A stretch of 12,100 nucleotides of DNA. Origin: Maritimibacter sp. GTDB lineage: Bacteria > Pseudomonadota > Alphaproteobacteria > Rhodobacterales > Rhodobacteraceae. Numbering within the stretch: position 1 is the stretch's first letter; each line of letters starts with the position of its first letter. The stretch spans positions 768-12,867 of the forward strand of contig DOUP01000122.1 of the NCBI GenBank assembly GCA_003520545.1, given 5' to 3'. Below the pieces are notes generated by a model. That model was not told the DNA's origin, did no database searches, and saw only the letters and a list, made by a program, of their open reading frames with translations. A program made the position numbers and the translations under genes. This document shows positions 1 through 6,880 of the stretch, one piece after another.

Positions 1-510
1 GGGCGAAAGCGGCGATGGGATATTGACCATTGCCGATGGCGGCGTGGTCAGCAACCTCGTTGGCTACATCGGGTATGATTCAGGATCGACCGGCACGGTG
101 ACGGTGACCGGCGCGGGGTCGACCTGGACGAGCTCAAGCGACCTTTATGTGGGCGAAAGCGGCGATGGGGTACTGGCCATTCTCGATGGCGGCGCGGTCA
201 GCAGTGACTCCAGCTATATCGGCTATGCTTCGGACGCGACCGGGGTGGTGACGGTAAGCGGCGCGGGTTCGACCTGGGACATCTCCGATGATCTCGAGGT
301 CGGCGAAGACGGCACCGGGTCGCTCGAAATTTCCAATGGCGGTGCCGTCAACGACAGCGCCGGTTATATCGCTTATGGTCTTGGTTCCAGCGGCACGGCG
401 ACGGTGACCGGCGCGGGGTCGACCTGGACGCACGAGTATGATCTTGACGTCGGAGGAAGTGGCGTCGGCACGCTCAATATTTCGGAAGGTGGCTTGGTTG
501 TCACCAATGA
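1..510 (+). repeat. Tandem 150-bp coding repeats in the autotransporter passenger
   Basis: Repeat units begin at 1, 151, 301 and 451, exactly 150 bp (50 codons) apart. Each starts near GGCGAAAGCGGCGATGGG or a diverged version and runs to GCGCGGGTCGACCTGG. Units 1 and 2 share an identical 20-base block, and the segment before each unit boundary (nt 103-130 and 403-430) is also nearly identical. The fourth unit decays after about 60 bp. The array continues upstream of the window. Confidence 0.9.
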
Positions 511-2359
511 TGGCGGCTACACGGGCACCGGCGTTACCATTGCCAGCAGTGCCTCCTCCATCGGCACGATCAACATCGGTTCCGCCTCGGGGGCGACGGC
601 GACAGGCGCAGGAACTCTCGACAGCCCGAGTATCGAGTTCGGCAATGGCGACGGAGCGCTTGTCTTTAACCACACCGATAGCGGCTATGCGTTTGGCGCG
701 GATATGAGCGGCGATGGCACGATCTTGCACGAAGCTGGCGAAACTATCCTGAGCGGTGATTCATCTGGCTTCACCGGGACGACCAGCGTTTCCGGCGGCA
801 CGCTTTATGTCAACGGCACCCTCGCCGGTAATGTAGCCGTTGCCGGCGGTACGCTGGGCGGCAGCGGAGCAGTCGGAAATCTGCAAGTTGGATCAGGTGC
901 CAACCTTGCACCAGGCAATTCCATCGGCACGCTGAATGTCTCGAACTTGGTCTTGGGCGCGGGATCGACCTACACGGTGGAGCTCAACGATGGGGGCTTC
1001 GTCGCGGGAACCAATAATGATCTGGTGAACGCCACCGGGGCGGTGGCGATTGGTGGCGGCACGGTGCACGTAACGCCGGAAAATGGAACCGATGACGGTT
1101 CGACCTATACGGTGCCGGGCACCTACACCATCATCACGGCAAGCAGCGTGACGGGAGCATTCGACGCGGTGACCGAAGATTATGTCTTTCTCAGCTTCGC
1201 TCTCGACTACGATGCCAGCAATGTCTACTTGCTCTCCGAGCAGGCCGCCTATTTCTCAGATATTGCCGAAACGCCCAACCAACGCGCCATTGCGCCCGTT
1301 CTGGAAGATCTGGGTGGCGGCAACGCGGTCTTTGACGCGCTGATCGGACTCGTCGGCGGCGATGACGATGCGCGCGCCGCGCTGGACAGCCTGACCGGAG
1401 AAATCCACGCCTCTGCCAAGACGGCGCTTGTGGAAGACAGCCGGTTCCCGCGCGAGGCGGCCATGGACCGGCTGCGTGTCGCGCTTGGCGGTGTGGGAGC
1501 CGATAACAGCGCCCAGATCGAGGATCGGATCTCGGAGAGCATCGGAATGTGGGGCCAGGGCTTCGGGTCCTGGAGCAAGTGGAACAGCGACGGCAATGCC
1601 GCCACGATGGACCGTTCGATCGGCGGGTTCCTGATGGGTGGTGACGCGCTGGTCTGGGACAATGCGCGCCTCGGTGTGCTGGGCGGCTATTCCCGTTCAC
1701 ACTTCAGCGTCGATGATCGCGCATCCTCGGGCACGGCCGATACCTATACGCTGGGCCTCTATGGCGGCGGTGAATGGGACGCCTTTACCCTGACGGGTGG
1801 CGTGGCCCATAGCTGGCACAGTCTCGACACCTCGCGTTCGGTCGCCTTCTCCGGCTTTTCGGACAGTCTTTCTGCCTCCTATAGCGCCCGCACCCTGCAA
1901 GCCTGGGGCGAGGCTGCCTACAGCTTCGAGACGGGCGCGGCCCGGTTCGAACCCTTCGCCAACCTCGCCTATGTGAATCTCTCGACCGATGGCTTCACCG
2001 AGAGCGGTGGGGCGGCGGCCCTGTCCGCAGCCGCCAACACCGTCGATGTGACCTTCACGACCCTCGGCCTGCGCGCCGAGACCAATGTTGCCCTCGGCGA
2101 CATGAATGCCACTCTACGCGGCATGATCGGCTGGCGGCACGCCTTCGGCAACACGCCGACCTCGCAGATGCGGTTTGCCTCGGGTGGCAATGCCTTCTCC
2201 ATCGCAGGCGTGCCGCTGGCGCAGGACAGTCTGGTGCTGGACGCCGGGTTCGACGTGAACCTGACCGATAATGCCACACTGGGGTTTTCCTACGGCGGCC
2301 AGTTCGGTTCCGGCGTCCAGGATCATTCCGCCAGACTCAACCTGAACGTGCGGTTCTGA
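2..2359 (+). CDS. Autotransporter with PEP-CTERM/T5SS-type repeats, 5'-partial, complete C-terminal beta-barrel
   Basis: This is a type Va secreted surface protein: the barrel inserts in the outer membrane and exports the N-terminal passenger. The frame is open to the left edge, so the true start and signal peptide lie upstream; the first start-like codon inside (TTG at 23) is within a repeat and is not a real start. About 785 residues are visible. The first ~160 form 50-residue repeats with the motifs VTGAGSTW, LxVGExGxGxLxI and GGAV, which resemble the T5SS/PEP-CTERM-associated repeat. A stretch at about nt 760-960 (SGGTLYVNGTL, LAPGNSIGTLNV) fits the autotransporter-associated beta-strand repeat near the passenger end. 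From about nt 1547 (MWGQGFGSW) to the end there is a classic ~270-residue barrel with alternating strands, ending NLNVRF with the terminal aromatic residue needed for assembly. The passenger's biological role (adhesion or other) is not visible. The family assignment is secure. Confidence 0.93.
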   Translation, partial: GESGDGILTIADGGVVSNLVGYIGYDSGSTGTVTVTGAGSTWTSSSDLYVGESGDGVLAILDGGAVSSDSSYIGYASDATGVVTVSGAGSTWDISDDLEVGEDGTGSLEISNGGAVNDSAGYIAYGLGSSGTATVTGAGSTWTHEYDLDVGGSGVGTLNISEGGLVVTNDGGYTGTGVTIASSASSIGTINIGSASGATATGAGTLDSPSIEFGNGDGALVFNHTDSGYAFGADMSGDGTILHEAGETILSGDSSGFTGTTSVSGGTLYVNGTLAGNVAVAGGTLGGSGAVGNLQVGSGANLAPGNSIGTLNVSNLVLGAGSTYTVELNDGGFVAGTNNDLVNATGAVAIGGGTVHVTPENGTDDGSTYTVPGTYTIITASSVTGAFDAVTEDYVFLSFALDYDASNVYLLSEQAAYFSDIAETPNQRAIAPVLEDLGGGNAVFDALIGLVGGDDDARAALDSLTGEIHASAKTALVEDSRFPREAAMDRLRVALGGVGADNSAQIEDRISESIGMWGQGFGSWSKWNSDGNAATMDRSIGGFLMGGDALVWDNARLGVLGGYSRSHFSVDDRASSGTADTYTLGLYGGGEWDAFTLTGGVAHSWHSLDTSRSVAFSGFSDSLSASYSARTLQAWGEAAYSFETGAARFEPFANLAYVNLSTDGFTESGGAAALSAAANTVDVTFTTLGLRAETNVALGDMNATLRGMIGWRHAFGNTPTSQMRFASGGNAFSIAGVPLAQDSLVLDAGFDVNLTDNATLGFSYGGQFGSGVQDHSARLNLNVRF

Positions 2360-2397
2360 TCGCCGGCGCTACTATCGGGGCACACCCGCAAATCCCG

Positions 2398-2436
2398 CGC
2401 CCGCCGCTCCAGACCTCAGGCGGTGGGCGTCTTTCC
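2398..2436 (+). terminator. Rho-independent terminator-like hairpin after the autotransporter
   Basis: A 10-bp stem (2398-2407 CGCCCGCCGC with 2420-2429 GCGGTGGGCG, one G-T pair) encloses a 12-base loop and is followed by the T-rich run TCTTTCCTTCC. It lies 38 bp after the autotransporter stop and ends just before the next ATG at 2445. It can end autotransporter transcripts, but it leaves almost no room for a separate promoter for the next gene, so it may instead attenuate read-through. Confidence 0.55.
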
Positions 2437-2444
2437 TTCCAAAA

Positions 2445-2987
2445 ATGAAGACCATACACATGCCCAACACAAAACCCAGCCTTGCCGCCATTGCCGCTCT
2501 GACCCTTTCCACGTCAATGGCCTTCGCACAGGAGACAGGCCTGCCCGGCAATGCCTCCAGCCTGCGTGAGGGCCATGGCGATTGGCAGGTGGCCTGCACG
2601 GCGCCCGAAGGCACCGTCAGGTGCGCGATGACGCAAACCCAGGTGAGTGAAAACCGCCAGCGGGTGCTAAGCATCGAACTCACCACTGGCGATGACGCCA
2701 TGGCGGCCCGCGGTGCGCTGGTGCTGCCCTTCGGCCTCGATCTCGCCAGCGGCGTTGCCTACCGGCTCGACGAAGGAAGCACCGGCGCTACCCAGCCCTT
2801 CCGAACCTGCCTGCCGGTGGGCTGCGTCGTCGATGTCGCGTTCGACACCGATACGATCGCCTCGCTTAGGGCCGGCAGCCAGCTCGACGTGATCGTCACC
2901 GCCGATGGCGGCCAGGAGATGATCTTAACCATCTCCTTGTCCGGATTCTCCAGCGCACATGATCGTGTGGGGGAGCTCCTTCGATAG
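2445..2987 (+). CDS. IalB-family (invasion-associated locus B) periplasmic protein
   Basis: 180 residues. The N-terminus is a Sec signal peptide: a short basic start, then a hydrophobic core (LAAIAALTLSTSMAFA) with an AxA-type cleavage site before QETG, so the mature protein should be periplasmic. After it come hallmarks of the IalB family (named for Bartonella invasion-associated locus B): GDWQVACT, a CAMTQ block, VLPFGLDLASGVAYRLDEG, FRTCLPVGCVVDVAFD and a C-terminal SLSGFSSAHDR. The paired cysteines in CLPVGC and the earlier cysteines could form disulfides. The molecular function of the family is poorly defined; in free-living alphaproteobacteria it probably is not an invasion factor. ATG 2445 and ATG 2460 are both possible starts: neither has a clear Shine-Dalgarno, and the second gives a more standard signal peptide (MPNTKPSL). 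It follows the autotransporter in the same direction. Confidence 0.85.
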   Translation: MKTIHMPNTKPSLAAIAALTLSTSMAFAQETGLPGNASSLREGHGDWQVACTAPEGTVRCAMTQTQVSENRQRVLSIELTTGDDAMAARGALVLPFGLDLASGVAYRLDEGSTGATQPFRTCLPVGCVVDVAFDTDTIASLRAGSQLDVIVTADGGQEMILTISLSGFSSAHDRVGELLR

Positions 2988-3007
2988 TTGCCCCGAGGGA
3001 CGAGGCG

Positions 3008-3487
3008 TTGCGCTACCTCAAATATGGTCTCGCGGCGGCGGAACTCCGAAGCATGCGCCGCGTGGCACGTACCTTGGGTGTCCGCGAAACCACTGTCAGC
3101 CGCAATATTGGCGCCCTCGAACAGCAACTCGATATCCAGATCTTCCAACGCCACAACACTGGCATTCGGCTGACAGATGAAGGGCGGGATTGGATCGAGA
3201 GCGTGCGCGATCACTACGAGGGTCTCGAAGAGGACCTGAGCAAGACCGCACAGCGCCACAAGAACACCGAGCAACTCCACATCGGCCTTTCCGCGCCGTT
3301 CGGCCGGGCGTTCATAGTCCGCCTAGTTTGGATGGCGACGGAACGGGGACTGACCTTACCTCACCTGGGGTTCGCAGAAGATGCTTGCCTGGTAGGTCGC
3401 AGTCTTACAACCGCAAGTGATACCAGTGCTCGTCCAGCCTTTGGGCTGCCTGACGCGCCCGTGCCTCAGCGACAACACTGGATCTAG
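3008..3487 (+). pseudogene. LysR-type regulator, truncated after the DNA-binding domain
   Basis: The reading frame begins at TTG 3008, the only start codon available after an in-frame stop at 2960. It encodes a LysR winged-helix N-terminus: LRYLKYGLAAAELRSMRRVA, then the recognition helix region (RETTVSRNIGALEQQL), then FQRHNTGIRLTDEGRDW and a long linker helix. The start of an effector domain follows (LHIGLSAPFGRAFIVRLV). After about residue 108 (nt ~3330) similarity to the family ends, and the remaining ~50 residues are read across noncoding sequence and the antisense strand of an integrase fragment. Normal LysR proteins are about 300 residues, so the co-inducer-binding domain is missing. 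The product might bind DNA but would not respond to a ligand. It lies 20 bp after the ialB-like gene. Confidence 0.78.
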
Positions 3488-3608
3488 TGCGCAGCGAGTA
3501 GCTGATCCGCCGCGCTGTGTAGTGGTGTGTGAGATCGTGTGGAACTCGTCGTGTGAAGTAGAAAACCCCGTGCTTAACAAATGTGAAAGCAGCTGAATTG
3601 GTCTCCAT
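3405..3608 (-). pseudogene. Tyrosine-recombinase integrase fragment (N-terminal domain only)
   Basis: Reading from ATG 3608, 67 residues begin METNSAAFTFVKHGVFYFTRRV and continue VPHDLTHHY, SLRTRSSVVAEARARQAAQRLDEHW. This is the pattern of the small N-terminal domain (DUF6538-like) of phage/island integrases: F-K-x-G-x-x-Y-x-R-R-x-P-x-D-L, then S-L-R-T, then a basic helix with A-R-x-x-A-x-x-L. The frame stops at 3405, and no core-binding or catalytic domain (R, HxxR, Y) follows. An AGGAGG motif lies 11 nt before the ATG, a loose but usable spacing. It lies 66 bp downstream of the 3' end of tRNA-Arg in the same direction, as expected for an integrase at an att site. It is a non-functional remnant. 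Confidence 0.75.
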
Positions 3609-3674
3609 AATGGTCTACGCCTCCTGCGCCCTAGAGCTAAACTCGAGGGAAAACAGTGGCTTACCTGTAGTGAA

Positions 3675-3751
<77 letters not shown>

Positions 3752-3761
3752 GTGCCCGCGC

Positions 3762-3790
3762 GGTATAGGCCAAGCCCCTGGGCCTCGCAA
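3762..3790 (-). promoter_or_regulatory. Sigma-70-type promoter of tRNA-Arg
   Basis: On the minus strand, TTGCGA (3790-3785) and TATACC (3767-3762) are separated by exactly 17 bp. The -10 box lies 10 bp before the mature 5' end of the tRNA, so transcription would start a few bases upstream of it. This fits a housekeeping tRNA promoter. Confidence 0.7.
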
Positions 3791-4162
3791 CCATAATTCC
3801 ACTCCCGTGCCATGGCCAGATCCACGGGACAATCCGGGAGCGGCCTGGGTGGACTTGCGCGGGCCGACAGGGTCCGTCCGGTCGGTTGGCGGGCCGCCTC
3901 GGTGTTTCGTCTGCCGGTCCGCGATATGCCGAGTCTTGCTAAGAACTCTTCGCGGGTTGCCGGCTCTGCCTTGCTCACGGAATCTCGGTCGTCCCGCACC
4001 AACCACGCCCCCGGTTCGGGGCACTTCATGTCGAACGACGATCTGGGGATTATGGCGGAGGGAATGACTCTGGCAACCAACTCTCTCCCTTGCCGGTGTC
4101 GGACTTAGTGCGCTTCTTTCGCAATTCTTCGCACCGCATTTTCGGAGAGGCAGTGACAGCCG
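3791..4162. other. Gene-poor stretch upstream of the tRNA
   Basis: No convincing gene is visible. A minus-strand frame from ATG 4029 (MKCPEPGAWLVRDD, then EPATREEFLARLGISR) has a protein-like start, but its composition drifts to low-complexity Arg/Pro. It runs through the tRNA promoter into the tRNA gene itself, so I do not call it. Plus-strand frames overlap the same bases with no better support. The sequence may be the remnant of a deleted gene. Confidence 0.4.
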
Positions 4163-4615
4163 TCAATTCTCGGGTCGCATTGATCTCCAGTTACCGAGCA
4201 GCGTTTCCGCGTCGAACCGGGTTGAATAGAAACCTCGACATGGCCCAGTCGGGCGGCCCAGACCGCTTTCCTCGATGGTCGCCAAATATCTTGGATCGCT
4301 AGCGTAAATCACCTCGTGATCTCCACCTAGCCACACAAATCCCTCCGGCTCTCCCCATCCCGAAACCGCCGTTTCGTTCCAGCAAAGGTTCCGTACATGT
4401 CGGACGATCAATCGGCCATTGGGGAGATAGAAATCCCCACGCGACCGAGTTTTCAAATCGAAGTTCCGATTAAGTTCGGCGCCATTGGGAAAGAACGCGT
4501 CGGTCGTGTAATACATCATGACCAAAAGAAAGGGAGAAGCCACCATAAGCAATAGCAGGCCCTTCAGAAGACGGCGAAGCGATCTCCAACCTATGCATAA
4601 AGTGTTTCTGATCAT
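4163..4615 (-). CDS. Hypothetical single-pass membrane protein, coupled to the upstream gene
   Basis: From ATG 4615 the protein is 150 residues. It has a basic N-terminus (MIRNTLCIGWRSLRRLLKG), one strong transmembrane segment (LLLLMVASPFLLVMMYY) and a ~110-residue soluble part. The soluble part contains LNRNFDLKTRSRGDFYLPNG, LCWNETAVSGWGEPEGFVW and a CRGFYSTRFD stretch. The basic N-terminus before the segment suggests the C-terminal part faces the periplasm; the two remaining cysteines there (in LCWNE and PCRGF) could pair. The ATG overlaps the upstream stop as ATGA, so the two genes are translationally coupled. A longer frame from 4693 would overlap the upstream gene by ~80 bp and is not preferred. 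I do not recognise the family. By position and size it could be a partner or immunity-like protein for its neighbour, but that is inference. Confidence 0.6.
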   Translation of the reverse strand: MIRNTLCIGWRSLRRLLKGLLLLMVASPFLLVMMYYTTDAFFPNGAELNRNFDLKTRSRGDFYLPNGRLIVRHVRNLCWNETAVSGWGEPEGFVWLGGDHEVIYASDPRYLATIEESGLGRPTGPCRGFYSTRFDAETLLGNWRSMRPEN

Positions 4616-5289
4616 GGCGAACCGAGGTTCGGATCCCAATAGTGGCTCCGGTTTCGCTCTCGGTGCACTGCTGCACGAAAGTGTGCCTCCCATTCACCAG
4701 TAATTGTGTACGAGGTCCCTCCCATTTCGGAAACGGCCATGAATATTGATGAAACATCGTTTTCGTCGATCTCGAGCGGCGCGCCTTGCGGACCGCCACC
4801 AATCCCGACGAGGTCACCGACTGTCTGCAACAATCGCCAGAACCGGTCCGGGCGCTCCCGCAACCACGCCGAGAACTCACGCAGGTCAACCGGATCCGTA
4901 AAATAGTCTTTTAACCGAAAACGCGCTACGCCTTCGATTTGCACCATGTCACCGGATTCCATAGCCGTGCCGCTGAATCGCCCCTGGACATTGGCATCGC
5001 CGTGCGAGAATTCGACACCTTCGAAATCGTAGGGTGCCTCAAAATCGTACGGCAGATCGCCCACTCGCGCCCTGTCCGCTATCTGATCGGCCAAGCGGCG
5101 AAAAGCCCCCTCCGTTCCATCCCTGTATGCATACTGATCGACAATCTCCCGAAGATGCCCAATTTCGGGCAGTGCCACCTCCCGACCGGCACCGGCAAAG
5201 AAGTGCCAGATGAAATCATGGTTCTCCCAGCGATCGACCGTTGAATCAGTGTCGGTCACAAGATCGAAAAATGCAAACTCGGTCTGCCC
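4612..5289 (-). CDS. Hypothetical protein, 5' end removed by the IS3 insertion
   Basis: The frame is open from the stop at 4612 up to the IS3 end at 5291/5292 and even continues into the IS, so the original start is missing. About 225 host-derived residues remain. A GTG at 5259 would be a possible restart, but in-frame residues before it (GQTEFAFFDLV) read like the same protein. Visible features are an acidic, aromatic-rich start (WENHDFIWHFFAGAGREV), an internal near-duplication (PYDFEAPYDFEG) and a beta-rich core (FSHGDANVQGRFSGTAM, MVQIEGVARF). It ends with SYTITGEWEAHFRAAV. No signal peptide, transmembrane segment or enzyme motif is seen. The alternating strand pattern and the coupled small membrane protein downstream are reminiscent of C-terminal modules of secreted or polymorphic toxins, but I cannot name a family. 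The fragment may not be expressed. Confidence 0.6.
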   Translation of the reverse strand, partial: GQTEFAFFDLVTDTDSTVDRWENHDFIWHFFAGAGREVALPEIGHLREIVDQYAYRDGTEGAFRRLADQIADRARVGDLPYDFEAPYDFEGVEFSHGDANVQGRFSGTAMESGDMVQIEGVARFRLKDYFTDPVDLREFSAWLRERPDRFWRLLQTVGDLVGIGGGPQGAPLEIDENDVSSIFMAVSEMGGTSYTITGEWEAHFRAAVHRERNRSHYWDPNLGSP

Positions 5290-5291
5290 CT

Positions 5292-5318
5292 TGAACCGCG
5301 CCGAGTTTGCCAGAGGCT
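5292..5318. repeat. IS3 terminal inverted repeat, intact end
   Basis: Begins TGAACCGCGCCGAGTTTGCC and then AGAGGCT. It pairs with 6584-6605 plus 7974-7978, with one mismatch in 27. Confidence 0.85.
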
Positions 5319-5330
5319 GATTTCGGTTAG

Positions 5331-6234
5331 TTACGCGGCCATGTCTTCAGTTTCCAGAGCGGCGTAGAAGTTTGCCTCTGCTTCTGCCGGCGGGATGTTC
5401 CCGATCGGCTCGAGCAGGCGGCGGTTGTTGAACCAGTCGACCCATTCGAGGGTGGCATATTCGACGGCCTCGAAGTTGCGCCACGGCCCGCGACGGTGGA
5501 TGACCTCGGCCTTGAACAGGCCGTTGATCGTCTCTGCCAGGGCGTTGTCGTAACTATCGCCGACGCTGCCGACGGAAGGTTCGATGCCCGCCTCGCCGAG
5601 CCTCTCGGTGTATTTGATCGACAGGTATTGCGACCCTCGGTCGGAATGGTGGACGAGCCCCGCGCCCTTGACTGGGCGGCGATCGTGGACAGCCTGTTCG
5701 AGGGCATCGAGAACGAAGCCTGCGTGCGCTGTTTGGCTCGCCCGCCAGCCAACGATGCGGCGCGTAGGCGTCGATGACGAAAGCGACATAAACGAACCCC
5801 CTCCAGGTGGCGACGTAAGTGAAATCGCTGACCCAGAGCATGTTAGGCGCGGGCACGCGGAACTGCCGGTTCACCTTGTCCAGCGGGCACGGGGCCTTCT
5901 TGTCGGGGGTGGTCGTCTTGTGCGGCTTGCCCCGGATGATGCCTTGAATACCCATGCCCTTCATCAGCCGAGCCACGGTGCAACGGGCGACGGTGAAACC
6001 CTCCCGATCCAGTTGATGCCAAACCTTACGCACGCCGTAGACACGCCAGTTCTCGTCGAAGATGCGCTCGATCTCGGGCCGCAGGACTGCGTCGCGCCGG
6101 GCTCAATCTGACAACCGGGCCGGATCGGCCCGCTTCGCCAGGTGATCGTAGTAGGTGGAAGGGGCGATCGGCAGAACCTTGCAGATCGGCTCGACCCCAT
6201 GTTCACCACGATGATCGTTGATGAACTCGACCAT
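5331..6234 (-). pseudogene. IS3-family transposase orfB (DDE integrase), frameshift and stop
   Basis: OrfB would start at ATG 6234, overlapping the orfA stop as TGATG, or be made by programmed frameshifting from orfA. Recognisable IS3 blocks occur in order: the HTH_21 region (HRGEHGVEPICKVLPIAPST), VYGVRKVWHQLDREG, the first catalytic D in WVSDFTYVAT, the second D in HHSDRGSQY, and the E in DNALAETINGLFKAE. The C-terminus is WVDWFNNRRLLEPIGNIPP. Two lesions break it. A TGA at 6105-6103 interrupts SD-ARRD where the family usually has Arg. A 2-base loss (or equivalent) around 5762-5775 shifts the frame between VAFVIDAYA and RRIVGW. All three catalytic residues survive but never in one protein, so the gene is dead. 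Confidence 0.9.
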
Positions 6235-6557
6235 CACTTCGACCGGCGGTCGAGCTCCGCCATCGCAAAATATGCGCTCGCCTTGCGCAGGATCTCGTTG
6301 GCCTGGCGCAGCTCCCGGTTCTCTCGTTCCAGCGCCTTCATCTTCTCTGCCATGTCGGTCGGGATGCCAGCGCGCTTGCCGCTGTCGACCTCGGCCTTCT
6401 TGACCCACTCGTTCAGGGTCTGAGGCGCACAGCCGATCTTCGCGGAAATCGACATGACTGCCTGCCAGCGCTATCCATGCTGACCCTCATTGTCGAGGAC
6501 CAGCCGCACCGCACGCTCGCGCACTTCGGGGGAAAATTTGTTCGTCGTCTTGCTCAT
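6234..6557 (-). pseudogene. IS3-family transposase orfA (HTH), nonsense mutation
   Basis: Begins at ATG 6557 (MSKTTNKFSPEVRERAVRLV), the typical IS3 OrfA helix-turn-helix start. An in-frame TAG at 6473-6471 follows GQHG, where relatives have Ser before RW. Past the stop the family pattern resumes (SAKIGCAPQTLNEWVKKAEV, then a leucine-zipper-like KALERENRELRQANEILRKA) and ends at 6234. With the two orfB lesions, this makes at least three independent inactivating changes, so the element cannot move without a transposase supplied in trans. Confidence 0.88.
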
Positions 6558-6583
6558 GATGCTCCATCCTACTCAGGAGTTGG

Positions 6584-6605
6584 AGCCTCCGGCAAACTCG
6601 GCGCG
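6584..6605. repeat. IS3 terminal inverted repeat, interrupted end
   Basis: The inner 22 bp of the left IS3 repeat (AGCCTCCGGCAAACTCGGCG and the two following bases). The outermost 5 bp are separated from it by the IS110-type insertion. Confidence 0.85.
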
Positions 6606-6608
6606 TGT

Positions 6609-6620
6609 GTGGATGCCCCC
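6609..6620. repeat. IS110/IS1111-type subterminal inverted repeat, transposase-distal copy
   Basis: GTGGATGCCCCC, exactly complementary to 7955-7966. Confidence 0.85.
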
Positions 6621-6880
6621 GGTTTTGCAAGCTGATTTTTCGACGTTTGGGCTGGGCTTCAATCGGTCGTGTGTCAGGCCTCATAGTGTGGCTTGTCTGA
6701 CGCCACGGGCCGGTATGCTGTTCGGAAGGCAAGGCCCACATCGGTTCAGAGAGCTATGACGCTCGAGCCCCGGGACTGGGTGTCCTCGCCTTGAACTTTG
6801 AAGTCCTTGTCGCTTACTCCGTCGGTCGATCCTCCTGCCCAGGCCCTGCGGCCATGCCGTTTCCCTTCTGTAGTTCAGGG
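6621..6880 (-). ncRNA. Predicted guide (bridge/seek) RNA region of the IS110-family element
   Basis: This is the noncoding tail between the transposase stop and the distal subterminal repeat. In IS110-family elements such regions are known to yield a structured RNA that pairs with target and donor DNA. Visible structure: a hairpin at 6673-6701 (GTCAG and GCC pairing with GGC and CTGAC, with a 4-base bulge and a 9-base loop). Visible possible guide: CGGTTCA at 6742-6748, identical to the last 7 bases of the IS3 end (CGCGGTTCA) that spans the insertion point. RNA ends and the exact fold are not determined; a 7-base match can be chance. Confidence 0.45.

Larger units (their letters stand above)
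5292..6605 (-). mobile_element. IS3-family insertion sequence (degenerate), its last 5 bp displaced to 7974-7978
   Basis: The right-hand repeat starts TGAACCGCGCCGAGTTTGCC at 5292 and extends to 5318. Its partner is split: 6584-6605 is the complement of its inner 22 bases with one mismatch, while the outer TGAAC (as GTTCA) is found at 7974-7978, beyond an inserted IS110-type element. Reassembled, the element is about 1.32 kb with 27-bp ends, normal for IS3. It carries orfA and orfB on the minus strand, both broken. The 3 bases outside each end (CCT and AAT) do not match, so no target duplication is visible. Confidence 0.88.

Noticed and set aside
1..510. Regular repeats considered as a CRISPR array
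   Set aside because: The 150-bp units are continuous coding sequence in one frame, with no short identical repeats separated by unique spacers.
134..730. 198-residue minus-strand reading frame opposite the autotransporter
   Set aside because: Repetitive Gly/Ala/Arg-rich shadow of the GC-rich repeats; the plus-strand protein is clearly the real one.
1191..1700. Long minus-strand frames opposite the passenger/barrel boundary
   Set aside because: Two overlapping Arg/Pro/Ser-rich frames with no motif, explained by the GC-rich plus-strand gene.
5584..6111. Plus-strand frame opposite IS3 orfB
   Set aside because: It is the complement of recognisable transposase sequence and has no motif of its own.
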